DNA from: UBA10107 sp964572885
GTDB taxonomy: Archaea; Nanobdellota; Nanobdellia; Woesearchaeales; UBA10107
Direction of reading: 5' to 3'
DNA length: 19,088 nt
Assembly: GCA_964572885.1 (NCBI GenBank)
Contig: CAZNFC010000011.1
Location: forward strand, 1 to 19,088
The notes beneath the pieces are model-generated. The model was not told the DNA's origin. It was given only the letters and a program-made list of their open reading frames with translations, and made no database searches. The position numbers and the translations under genes were made by a program. Positions 6,007 to 12,671 of the stretch are shown in pieces (positions within the stretch are counted from its first letter, which is position 1; each line of letters opens with the position of its first letter).

Positions 6007-7164
6007 ATGAGAAGAGGCGGAAAAGCAGCATATCTTAAGAAGCTTACAGATAAGTTTCATTTCAAGTCAATTGATGTAGGAAGGGAATTGGACGGGTCTT
6101 CTCCTCCTGATATTTTTGTGGGTAAATTCGGTTATCCAAAAGTTCTTGTGGGTCCAATGCTCACTCCAAGTCATGGAGATACTTCAGCAATGGCAACTCC
6201 TGAAGACTGGATTCCAAAAAGCAATCCTCAAGAGGTAATAGATCACAGATTAAACTTAGTAAGAGGGAAAGCAGCAGTAGGAATAAAAGAGTTGGATAAT
6301 AAATTAGTACAGCAGATGAGGGATATTGCATTAGCAAAAAATTCGGTTGAGTCTGAAGCAGTTTTTACCAAGAAACCAGAGGGATTCAGGATCCATGAAG
6401 AGACACAGCCATTCGGCCCGAGCGCAAAGATAAAGACATTTACGGTTGGAAATGTCAAATGGGATCAGAAGCTTGAGAAAGTTTACAATGATACGGATCT
6501 GAAAGCAAAAGATGCTGTTTTGGATTCATATAAAAAAGGAGTTCTGGTCTCTCACATTCAGAAAGCATTTTCAATAGGTTCGATGGGTATTGACAGGAAA
6601 TTAGTTCCGACAAGATGGACAATCACTGCTGTTGATGATACGATAGGAAAAGAGTTAGTCAATGAAATAAAATACAATCCTCTGATAAATGAATACAGAG
6701 TATATGAGTTCAAGGCATTCAACAATTATTTTGCTGTTTTACTTACTCCTACGATATGGCAGTATGAATGGATGGAAGCATTTATTAGAGTGATGGGCAA
6801 TGAAGTTGCGATATTTTCTGACCATGAACAAAACACAGGAAAGAAAGAATACTCTTCAGTAGGAGGATGCTTTTATTCTGTTCGTTTAGCTGTTGCCGAG
6901 AAATTGAAAGAAGAAAGACGCCAGTCAGGAGCGATTGTATTCAGGGAAGCTTATCCTGGTTATGTTCCTTTGGGAGTCTGGTTATGTCGTGAATTGACGA
7001 GAAATGCATTGAAGACAAAAGGACTTAAATTTGATAATATAAATTCAGCTTTAAATTACATAAATACAAAATTGATGCTTGGTGTCGAAAGATTCAAGAA
7101 AGAAAGTGTATTGCTGCATGAAAGACAGATTACATTAAAGAAATTTATTCAACAACCGCTTTAA
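6007..7164 (+). CDS. Nre DNA-repair protein with C-terminal PCNA-binding box
   Basis: With ATG 6007 the protein has 385 residues. Its N-terminal domain opens with GSSPPDIFVGKFGYPKVLVG (30-49), the hallmark of the archaeal Nre family. The C-terminal domain includes YPGYVPLGVWLCRE, also typical. The last residues contain QITLKKFI (374-381), a PIP box of the Q..L..F(I) form that should bind the PCNA sliding clamp. Nre proteins of halophilic archaea take part in repair of DNA damage; the chemistry is not known. The longer frame from TTG 5914 or ATG 5974 adds residues with no family character, and the TATA box at 5977-5984 lies inside it. I see no N-terminal four-cysteine zinc site, which some relatives have. 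The final 20 bases overlap the end of the AlaRS gene. Confidence 0.9.
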   Translation: MRRGGKAAYLKKLTDKFHFKSIDVGRELDGSSPPDIFVGKFGYPKVLVGPMLTPSHGDTSAMATPEDWIPKSNPQEVIDHRLNLVRGKAAVGIKELDNKLVQQMRDIALAKNSVESEAVFTKKPEGFRIHEETQPFGPSAKIKTFTVGNVKWDQKLEKVYNDTDLKAKDAVLDSYKKGVLVSHIQKAFSIGSMGIDRKLVPTRWTITAVDDTIGKELVNEIKYNPLINEYRVYEFKAFNNYFAVLLTPTIWQYEWMEAFIRVMGNEVAIFSDHEQNTGKKEYSSVGGCFYSVRLAVAEKLKEERRQSGAIVFREAYPGYVPLGVWLCRELTRNALKTKGLKFDNINSALNYINTKLMLGVERFKKESVLLHERQITLKKFIQQPL

Positions 7165-8923
7165 TCCTTCTTATTCCTGCAGCGACTGATTCTTCTTTTA
7201 TTATCTTGAAAACACCAACTTCAGATGTGTTCTTGACATGAGGGCCCATGCAGATTTCAAATGAGTAATTTCCGATTTTGTAAGTTGAAACGACCGGAGG
7301 ATATTTGGCTCCGAATTCAGCCTGAGCACCTTTTTTCTTGGCTTCTTCAGGTGTCATTTCCTCTCTAACGACATTTAGTTTAAGATTAATGACCCTATTG
7401 ACTTCATCCTCGACTCTTTTCACTTCTTCATCTGTCAGTTTCCTTTCAAAATTAAAGTCAAATCTCAATCTTTCAGCTGTTATGTTAGAACCTTTCTGTG
7501 CTATCTTAGGATCAATTAATTTTCTTAATGCTTCATTCAACAAATGAGTTGCTGTATGTAGACGAACAGTGCTTTCTCCATGGTCAGACAAACCGCCTTT
7601 GAATTTCTTCTCTGCGCCGATTCTTGATAGTTCCTGATGTTTCTCGTATTCTTCTTTGTATTCTTCTGTGTTAACAACCAAATCATTCTCATGCGCCATC
7701 TCAAGAATTATCTCTATAGGGAATCCGTAACTCTGGTAAAGCAAGAAAGCAGTCTTTCCTGATATCTTGTTCTGTCCTTTCTGGTCCAATTCAGCAATTA
7801 TCTTCTGGAATTCTTTTATGCCGTGGTTCAATGTCTCCCTGAATTTCTGCTCTTCTTTCCTTAATTCAGATATTATCCTTTGTTTTTTCTTCTCAAGAAG
7901 AGGATAATCATCTTTGTACATGTCTATTATCAGAAGAGCAATTTCAGGAGTGAAATCATTCTCGATTCCAAGGACTTTTCCGTGCCTTACAGTCCTTCTT
8001 ATGAATCTTCTTAAGATATAACCTTGGTCTGCATTTGAAGGGACTAATTCTCTTTCATCTCCCAATATGAAAGTAGCTGCTCTCATATGATCCGTTATTA
8101 TCCTGAAAGATTGTATATTTTCTTTGAAAGGTTTTTTTCCGGATATTTCAGACACCTTTTCCATTATCGGCTTGAATAATTCTGTCTCATAGATGTCAGA
8201 ATATCCCTGTATCACCATCGCTGTCCTTTCAACTCCCATTCCGGTATCAACATTCTGCTTTGCCAATGTGTGGTATTCACCATCTCTTGTCTTGTTATAT
8301 TGCATGAAAACATCATTCCATATCTCTACCCAGTCCTTGTCTTTGGGATTGAAAACTCTTGGAGGAACTTTATCATTTGGCTTCCAGTAAAACATTTCTG
8401 TATCAGGTCCGCATGGTCCAGTCTCTCCCGCAGGTCCCCACCAGTTGTCTTCTTTCGGTAAGAATGCAATCCTTTCTTTAGAGACTCCAAGACTAATCCA
8501 TATCTTTGCAGCTTCTTCATCTTTCGGAGCATTTTGGTCTCCTGCAAAACATGAGACAGCTAATCTGTTCTTATCCAATCCGAGCCATTTTTTATCTGTA
8601 AGAAATTCCCAGCTCCATGAGATAGCTTCCTTCTTGAAATAATCTCCTAATGACCAGTTACCTAACATCTCGAAGAAAGTCGTATGTGTCTCATCTCCTA
8701 CATGATCTATGTCCTGCGTCCTTATGCATTTCTGCACATCTGCAAGTCTTTTTCCAAGAGGATGAGGCTCTCCCATTAGGAAAGGAACCAATGGGTGCAT
8801 TCCTGCTGTTGTAAAAAGAACGGTCGGATCATTTTCAGGAGCCAATGAAGCAGACGGGATTATCTTATGATTCTTAGATTCAAAGAACTTCAGGTATTTC
8901 TGCTTCAATTCTTTAGCTTTCAT
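7145..8923 (-). CDS. alaS: Alanyl-tRNA synthetase, bacterial-like, lacking the C-Ala domain
   Basis: A 592-residue class II synthetase. The catalytic part has motif 1/2 regions (TTAGMHPLVPF at 38-48; RTQDIDHVGDETHTTFFEML at 68-87) and the helical tRNA-binding region near 290-400. The editing domain is present, with zinc ligands HTATH at 456-460 and CMGPH at 558-562; the usual second half is CGGTH, so two residues differ. The protein then stops at RRIKAVVE, where ordinary enzymes continue for about 280 residues through a linker to the oligomerising C-Ala domain. Sequence style is closer to bacterial AlaRS than to the longer archaeal type, and short versions are known in CPR bacteria and DPANN archaea; lateral transfer is an inference. 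TATA box centred 26-27 bases upstream. Its 3' end overlaps the Nre gene by 20 bases. Confidence 0.95.
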   Translation of the reverse strand: MKAKELKQKYLKFFESKNHKIIPSASLAPENDPTVLFTTAGMHPLVPFLMGEPHPLGKRLADVQKCIRTQDIDHVGDETHTTFFEMLGNWSLGDYFKKEAISWSWEFLTDKKWLGLDKNRLAVSCFAGDQNAPKDEEAAKIWISLGVSKERIAFLPKEDNWWGPAGETGPCGPDTEMFYWKPNDKVPPRVFNPKDKDWVEIWNDVFMQYNKTRDGEYHTLAKQNVDTGMGVERTAMVIQGYSDIYETELFKPIMEKVSEISGKKPFKENIQSFRIITDHMRAATFILGDERELVPSNADQGYILRRFIRRTVRHGKVLGIENDFTPEIALLIIDMYKDDYPLLEKKKQRIISELRKEEQKFRETLNHGIKEFQKIIAELDQKGQNKISGKTAFLLYQSYGFPIEIILEMAHENDLVVNTEEYKEEYEKHQELSRIGAEKKFKGGLSDHGESTVRLHTATHLLNEALRKLIDPKIAQKGSNITAERLRFDFNFERKLTDEEVKRVEDEVNRVINLKLNVVREEMTPEEAKKKGAQAEFGAKYPPVVSTYKIGNYSFEICMGPHVKNTSEVGVFKIIKEESVAAGIRRIKAVVE

Positions 8924-8945
8924 GTAGTTTGGTCTTTGTTAGTGA

Positions 8946-8953
8946 TTTTTATA
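8946..8953 (-). promoter_or_regulatory. TATA box for AlaRS
   Basis: TATAAAAA on the minus strand, centred 26-27 bases before the ATG. It lies in the 38-base gap after the stop of the upstream 132-residue protein, so AlaRS has its own promoter. Confidence 0.6.
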
Positions 8954-8961
8954 GTTTTTGC

Positions 8962-9360
8962 TTAGAAGCTGCCGTGAACTTCCTTTCTCCATAACATCCC
9001 TATTTTATTCAATTCATCGACAAATTTATGGCTGATAATGTACTTCTTCTTGTATAAATCGTAATCAATCATTCCCATTGAACGCATAGGTGTCAAGATT
9101 CTATCATAGAATTGTCTTTTGTTGTAAGAAATCTTAACACGTTCTTTCTTTTTAATCGGGCCGAAAGAAATTTCCGTGTCAATCATCATCCCATCATGAA
9201 GGGTATTTGCGAAAATACTCATCTCTGTCTTGTCCAATGAACCGCCATGCTCTTTCATCTCAGCAATAAGTAATTTACTGACCTGGACCTGCTGTTCTGT
9301 AGCGAAGACAATATCAAAAATTCCATCTGGCATGTGGAAGATATCAAATAAGATTACCAT
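8962..9360 (-). CDS. Unknown protein, 132 aa, possible winged-helix C-terminus
   Basis: I do not recognise this family. The N-terminal 25 residues are mildly hydrophobic (MVILFDIFHMPDGIFDIVF) but interrupted by charges, so a membrane segment is unlikely. Residues 26-60 look helical. The C-terminal half, from YNKRQFYDRILTPMRSMGMI to KKKYIISHKFVDELNKIGML, has the helix-helix-strand rhythm of a winged-helix domain, with a tyrosine/lysine-rich wing. That would make it a DNA- or RNA-binding regulator, but the evidence is only pattern. It has its own promoter, and so does AlaRS downstream, so nearness to AlaRS need not mean shared function. ATG 9360 is chosen because a TATA box lies 26-27 bases before it. 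Confidence 0.7.
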   Translation of the reverse strand: MVILFDIFHMPDGIFDIVFATEQQVQVSKLLIAEMKEHGGSLDKTEMSIFANTLHDGMMIDTEISFGPIKKKERVKISYNKRQFYDRILTPMRSMGMIDYDLYKKKYIISHKFVDELNKIGMLWRKEVHGSF

Positions 9361-9382
9361 TATTCACTCTAAAATAATTCAG

Positions 9383-9390
9383 TATATAAA
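9383..9390 (-). promoter_or_regulatory. TATA box for the 132-aa unknown protein
   Basis: TTTATATA on the minus strand, centred 26-27 bases before the ATG at 9360. Confidence 0.6.
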
Positions 9391-9467
9391 TGCTACCATT
9401 ATGTATACTGGCCTCTCAAAGCCCATTTAAACCCAGTTTCAGACATTATATTTTTATTTCGATAGAA

Positions 9468-9475
9468 TTAAATAA
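9468..9475 (+). promoter_or_regulatory. TATA box for the PIN-like protein
   Basis: TTAAATAA, centred 24-25 bases before ATG 9496. An AAAGG run follows it, but too far upstream of the start for a ribosome-binding site. Confidence 0.5.
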
Positions 9476-9495
9476 AAGGTGTATTTTGATTCGGC

Positions 9496-10176
9496 ATGGT
9501 GATAGAACATTCTGAGGATTATTTTAGAAGTATCGCTCTATCTAATGAAGTTGTATTGGTTGACACGTGTTTCTTCTTTCCAAGAGTTTCAAGTATAAAC
9601 AGAAGATTCGGTTATCTGAACGGTGAAAGTCTCCCCGGTTTGTTTCACGATAGGAAATTAAGTCTTCTGAAGCCTTCTATAGTCCATGCTTGCACAGACA
9701 ATCTTGATTTTAAGAATTCATCAGTCTCAAGAACTCCAAATGTCGTCACAATAAACGATGTTGTCAATGAAATAGGGGGTGTTGCAATCTGGCTAGGCGG
9801 TAGGATCAGAGAATTAGAAAAGATGTGTGGATTTTTGACTGATGAAGTGAAAGTACAGCTTTATATGGAAGTACGAGATGCGATGAGGGCTTACATGCAG
9901 ACCCTTTCACAAACTCAGGAGATGGCACATGAAGGGCAGCGAACAATTTCAGTTCCTGTGTTTGCGGATGAGTTCTCATCTCTTAACAGGGCAAAAAAGC
10001 ATAAAGTGGATAGAAGATTATTTGGAGTTGCCCTCTACTATGCTGTAAAAAACACGAGATGCGCAATCCTTACAAGGGACAGAGGTTATCTTCATCTGCA
10101 AAGAGAGGCAAAAGAGAAATACGGAAAGAGAGCAAGATTTATTTCTTTGCCGTATCTGAATCAACCTGTGAACTGA
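9496..10176 (+). CDS. PIN-like domain protein, putative ribonuclease
   Basis: A 226-residue soluble protein whose acidic residues are spaced as in PIN-domain nucleases. VVLVDTCFF puts the first aspartate at 23, at the end of a hydrophobic strand. NDVVNEIGG gives E92. VDRRLFGVALYYA gives D172, and CAILTRDRGY gives D195 after a strand and T193. Between E92 and D172 there is a long, mostly helical insertion (about 95-165), larger than in typical 130-residue PIN toxins. PIN enzymes cut RNA with two metal ions. No antitoxin gene is adjacent: the upstream neighbour is divergent and the helicase downstream is convergent. This favours a housekeeping RNA-processing role over a toxin-antitoxin pair, though that is inference. 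The last 38 bases overlap the end of the helicase gene. Confidence 0.7.
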   Translation: MVIEHSEDYFRSIALSNEVVLVDTCFFFPRVSSINRRFGYLNGESLPGLFHDRKLSLLKPSIVHACTDNLDFKNSSVSRTPNVVTINDVVNEIGGVAIWLGGRIRELEKMCGFLTDEVKVQLYMEVRDAMRAYMQTLSQTQEMAHEGQRTISVPVFADEFSSLNRAKKHKVDRRLFGVALYYAVKNTRCAILTRDRGYLHLQREAKEKYGKRARFISLPYLNQPVN

Positions 10177-12004
10177 AGAATTTCCTTATCTCTTCCAGAT
10201 AATCAACTTTAATCTTCAGATCAATATCTTCAGGAAAACATCTTATGTAGTTAGGCCACGAATATCTCTCATCCAAGAATACAATGACTCCTCTATCTGT
10301 CTCTGAACGTATGCATCTTCCAGCCCCCTGAAGGACCTTATTGAATGCAGGAAATACATATCCGTAATCCCATCCTTTCCCAAATTTAGCATCATAATAT
10401 TTTATCGCTTCCTTTGTCTCCAGATCAGGCTGCTGCAGAGGCAAACCGACAATCACGACGCATTTCAATAAATCTCCGAGCAGATCAATCCCTTCTGCAA
10501 AATTTCCAGAACTTGCTCCGAGAAGGACAGCTCCTGAAGAAGCATAACTCTTGAATTTATCCAGCATCTCAATTTTCTCGCTTTTAGTCATCTCGGGAGC
10601 TTCGAGAAGTGTCGTTTTGTTCACACTTTCAATAAAATGTTTCGAGATGTTATCTCTGATTGAGTAAGAAGGAAACAACACCAAACAATTTCCCGGAACG
10701 ATACTTACTACATCAGAGACTATCTTGGATATCTGCTTGAACTGCTCTTCATTCCTCTCTGAGAATTTTGTTGTTGTTTTAGGAACAATCAGATTCAATC
10801 TGTTTTCAATAGGAAAAGGACTCTTGAATTCTTTTTCAGAAACATTTTCAAATCCAAGCAGATCCTTGTACATTGAAGTAGGAGTCAAAGTTCCTGACAT
10901 CGCGATTACGCAGTAAGCTCCTGAAATTATATCTTTAGTTATCAAAGCGGGGTCAAGACATCTATAGTTTAATGCAATTCTTTTGTCCTTGATTGAAAGA
11001 ACTCTTGCGAAACCATAGTCTTCTCCCTTCCAGGCCATTAAAAACTCAACAATAGAGGATACAAAGCTTTGATTCTGTTTTTCTCTTACGTAATCCACAA
11101 TACCTTCAAGTTCATGTATCAATTCATCATATTTCTGTATTTGATTTACTAAATCAATAAATTCGTCTTTTGTCACAAGCTTTTCATTTTCAATCCCTGA
11201 AGACAGTTCGACTAAAGAGTTCATCAATGAAGTCAATTTGACAGCCATTTCAGTAAATTCATACTTATTGCATTCCTGCACAGCTCTTCTTAATCCGTAT
11301 GTTGTCAGTCTTGTGGTTGCAGAATCTATTATCCTGTTAGGCAAATTGTGAGCTTCATCTACAATAACAATACTTTGCGCTAAACTCTTTCCCATCCTTC
11401 TGAACAAAGAATTGCTTATGGTTGGATTAAATATCTGCGAGTAATCAGCTATTATCACGGAACTTTCTTTTGCCAATGATGTGGCAATCTCATAAGGACA
11501 CATCCTGTTTTCAGAACATATCTCATTCATCTTTTCTGTATGCAGAGGTCCAAGACCTTTTATTTCTGTTATGAGTACATCTGCCTGCGGCGTATTCTTT
11601 GAATTATTCTTTGTATTTGAATAAAATTCACATCTGTTCTCTTCTCTCAGCTTTTTGCAGTAATCATGAAATTCTCCTGAACGCAATGCAAACACACCAT
11701 CCTGGAGACACATATGTTTTTTTCCAACAAGATCGGTGACATTGAACTTCAAATCATGCTTCTCTCTTATATTTTTCAGAGTTTCGACAGCGATTGCATG
11801 CTGAGTATGTCTTGAAGTAAGAAAAAATACCGTCAGATTATTTTTTAACGCAAATTCAAGGCATGGAGCAAGAGAAGCGGCAGTTTTTCCAAGTCCTGTC
11901 GGTGCATGAACAATCAAATTTTGCTTTTTTTCAAGACAGTTTGCTATCTCTTTGACTAATTCATCCTGTTCAGATCTGATTTTAGAATAAGGAAACAGGC
12001 TCAT
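10139..12004 (-). CDS. XPD/Rad3-like Fe-S ATP-dependent DNA helicase
   Basis: A 621-residue superfamily 2 helicase. Walker A is APTGLGKT at 34-41, the DEAH box is at 216-219, and motif VI QGAGRCIRSETDRG lies near the C-terminus, followed by FLDERY. Between motif Ia and the DEAH box there is a cysteine-bearing insertion: HMC (C99), DYC (C116), NRC (C125) and MCPYE (C169), fitting the 4Fe-4S domain of XPD, FANCJ, Rad3 and DinG. C163 lies nearby and could compete. The helicase moves 5' to 3' on single-stranded DNA. Archaeal XPD acts in repair; whether this protein is the orthologue of XPD or a DinG-like relative cannot be settled by eye. The 3' end overlaps the PIN-like gene. A TATA box 26-27 bases upstream suggests a leaderless message. 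Confidence 0.93.
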   Translation of the reverse strand: MSLFPYSKIRSEQDELVKEIANCLEKKQNLIVHAPTGLGKTAASLAPCLEFALKNNLTVFFLTSRHTQHAIAVETLKNIREKHDLKFNVTDLVGKKHMCLQDGVFALRSGEFHDYCKKLREENRCEFYSNTKNNSKNTPQADVLITEIKGLGPLHTEKMNEICSENRMCPYEIATSLAKESSVIIADYSQIFNPTISNSLFRRMGKSLAQSIVIVDEAHNLPNRIIDSATTRLTTYGLRRAVQECNKYEFTEMAVKLTSLMNSLVELSSGIENEKLVTKDEFIDLVNQIQKYDELIHELEGIVDYVREKQNQSFVSSIVEFLMAWKGEDYGFARVLSIKDKRIALNYRCLDPALITKDIISGAYCVIAMSGTLTPTSMYKDLLGFENVSEKEFKSPFPIENRLNLIVPKTTTKFSERNEEQFKQISKIVSDVVSIVPGNCLVLFPSYSIRDNISKHFIESVNKTTLLEAPEMTKSEKIEMLDKFKSYASSGAVLLGASSGNFAEGIDLLGDLLKCVVIVGLPLQQPDLETKEAIKYYDAKFGKGWDYGYVFPAFNKVLQGAGRCIRSETDRGVIVFLDERYSWPNYIRCFPEDIDLKIKVDYLEEIRKFFSSQVDSDTAKK

Positions 12005-12026
12005 GAGAGTGATTTCATGCCGTCTA

Positions 12027-12034
12027 TTATATAT
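12027..12034 (-). promoter_or_regulatory. TATA box for the XPD-like helicase
   Basis: The minus strand reads ATATATAA, centred 26-27 bases before the helicase ATG at 12004. Confidence 0.55.
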
Positions 12035-12073
12035 TTTTTGTCAGTTTGCAGTGATTAATCAAAAATAGATAAG

Positions 12074-12081
12074 TATTTAAA
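12074..12081 (+). promoter_or_regulatory. Candidate TATA box for the 89-aa winged-helix gene
   Basis: TATTTAAA, which would place the transcription start near 12103-12105 and give a leader of about 47 bases. A second candidate, AAAATATA at 12105-12112, overlaps the palindrome beginning at 12109 and would give a much shorter leader. The sequence does not decide between them. Confidence 0.45.
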
Positions 12082-12108
12082 AGAATAAATAGCTAAATAT
12101 CACTAAAA

Positions 12109-12126
12109 TATATGTTGAAACATATA
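12109..12126. promoter_or_regulatory. Palindrome, candidate operator of the 89-aa regulator
   Basis: The two arms TATATGTT and AACATATA are perfect inverted repeats of eight bases around a GA spacer. The site sits between the likely TATA box and the ribosome-binding site of a winged-helix regulator gene, where a dimer could block transcription. Autoregulation is the natural reading, but no binding data exist here and AT-rich palindromes also arise by chance. Confidence 0.45.
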
Positions 12127-12137
12127 AGTTGTAGTTT

Positions 12138-12143
12138 AGGGGG
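12138..12143 (+). promoter_or_regulatory. Ribosome-binding site deciding a TTG start
   Basis: AGGGGG lies seven bases before TTG 12151 and can pair with the CCUCC end of 16S rRNA allowing G-U pairs. It is one of few such sites in this window and supports the non-ATG start. Confidence 0.5.
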
Positions 12144-12150
12144 TTAAAAT

Positions 12151-12420
12151 TTGATAAAGAAAGAAACGTTTGGCGTATTTTTCCGTGAAAAACCAGCCAT
12201 GATGCTGCTCGGATTGCATAATGCCAAAGGTCCTGTTTACGCATCCTCGTTAGCTAAAGGTGTTGATTGCACATATTCTCATGTTGTCAAGGTTCTTCAG
12301 CAGATGGAACAGGCAAGATTGATTAATTTCGAGAAGACAGGAAGACTAAAGTTGCTTACCCTTACTAAAGAAGGAAGGACTGTCGCAGAGCATATCAATC
12401 AGGTGAAGAACCTTCTTTAA
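12151..12420 (+). CDS. Winged-helix transcriptional regulator, 89 aa, TTG start
   Basis: A single winged-helix domain with little else. Residues 22-65 (GLHNAKGPVYASSLAKGVDC, then TYSHVVKVLQQMEQARLI) form the helix-turn-helix: SSLAKGVDCTYSHVVKVL contains the positioning and recognition helices. The wing follows as NFEKTGRLKLLTLTKEGR, ending with a helix that could dimerise. It resembles small MarR-like or archaeal stand-alone wHTH regulators. The frame has a stop codon just before TTG 12151, so the TTG is the first possible start, and it is served by an AGGGGG site. An 18-base palindrome upstream is a candidate operator for self-control. Two tRNA genes follow, with their own TATA box. Its targets beyond itself are unknown. 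Confidence 0.82.
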   Translation: MIKKETFGVFFREKPAMMLLGLHNAKGPVYASSLAKGVDCTYSHVVKVLQQMEQARLINFEKTGRLKLLTLTKEGRTVAEHINQVKNLL

Positions 12421-12429
12421 GCCAAAGTC

Positions 12430-12437
12430 TTATAAAT
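12430..12437 (+). promoter_or_regulatory. TATA box for the tRNA-Met/tRNA-Ser pair
   Basis: TTATAAAT, centred 27-28 bases before the tRNA-Met 5' end. The nine-base gap between the two tRNAs is too short for another promoter, so both should be on one transcript. Confidence 0.55.
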
Positions 12438-12460
12438 CAGTATTTTTCTTTAAATCTTAC

Positions 12461-12535
12461 AGCGAGATAGAGCAGTCAGGAGTGCTCGGTGGGCTCATAA
12501 CCCACAGGTCGAAGGTTCAAATCCTTCTCTCGCTA
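12461..12535 (+). tRNA. Initiator tRNA-Met(CAT)
   Basis: The 75-base gene has an acceptor stem AGCGAGA/TCTCGCT, a D stem GAGC/GCTC, an anticodon stem GTGGG/CCCAC around CTCATAA, and a T stem GAAGG/CCTTC. Three consecutive G:C pairs next to the anticodon loop and an A1:U72 pair are the marks of the archaeal initiator, distinguishing it from elongator tRNA-Met and from the CAT-bearing tRNA-Ile. The discriminator is A; CCA is not encoded and there is no intron. Confidence 0.95.
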
Positions 12536-12544
12536 CTTTATTTT

Positions 12545-12628
12545 GCTACTGTGGCGCAGCCTGGTACCGCGCGGGATTGCTAATCCCGTTTCCGCAAGGA
12601 TTCCCCGGTTCAAATCCGGGCAGTAGCG
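12545..12628 (+). tRNA. tRNA-Ser(GCT)
   Basis: The 84-base gene has an acceptor stem GCTACTG/CAGTAGC, an anticodon stem CGGGA/TCCCG around TTGCTAA (anticodon GCT, reading AGC and AGU), and a T stem CCCGG/CCGGG. The long variable arm (TTTCCGCAAGGATT region) and G discriminator are the class II serine features. CCA is not encoded. A short CCTTTTC run after the gene may end transcription. Confidence 0.95.
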
Positions 12629-12642
12629 TCCTTTTCATAAAT

Positions 12643-12650
12643 TTTATATG
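12643..12650 (+). promoter_or_regulatory. TATA box for the nucleotidyltransferase gene
   Basis: TTTATATG, centred 25-26 bases before ATG 12672. Confidence 0.5.
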
Positions 12651-12671
12651 TTAGATTAGTTCAGGCTATGC

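Noticed and set aside
12461..12628. tRNA pair as an integration site
   Set aside because: No integrase gene and no repeated tRNA 3' end is visible nearby.
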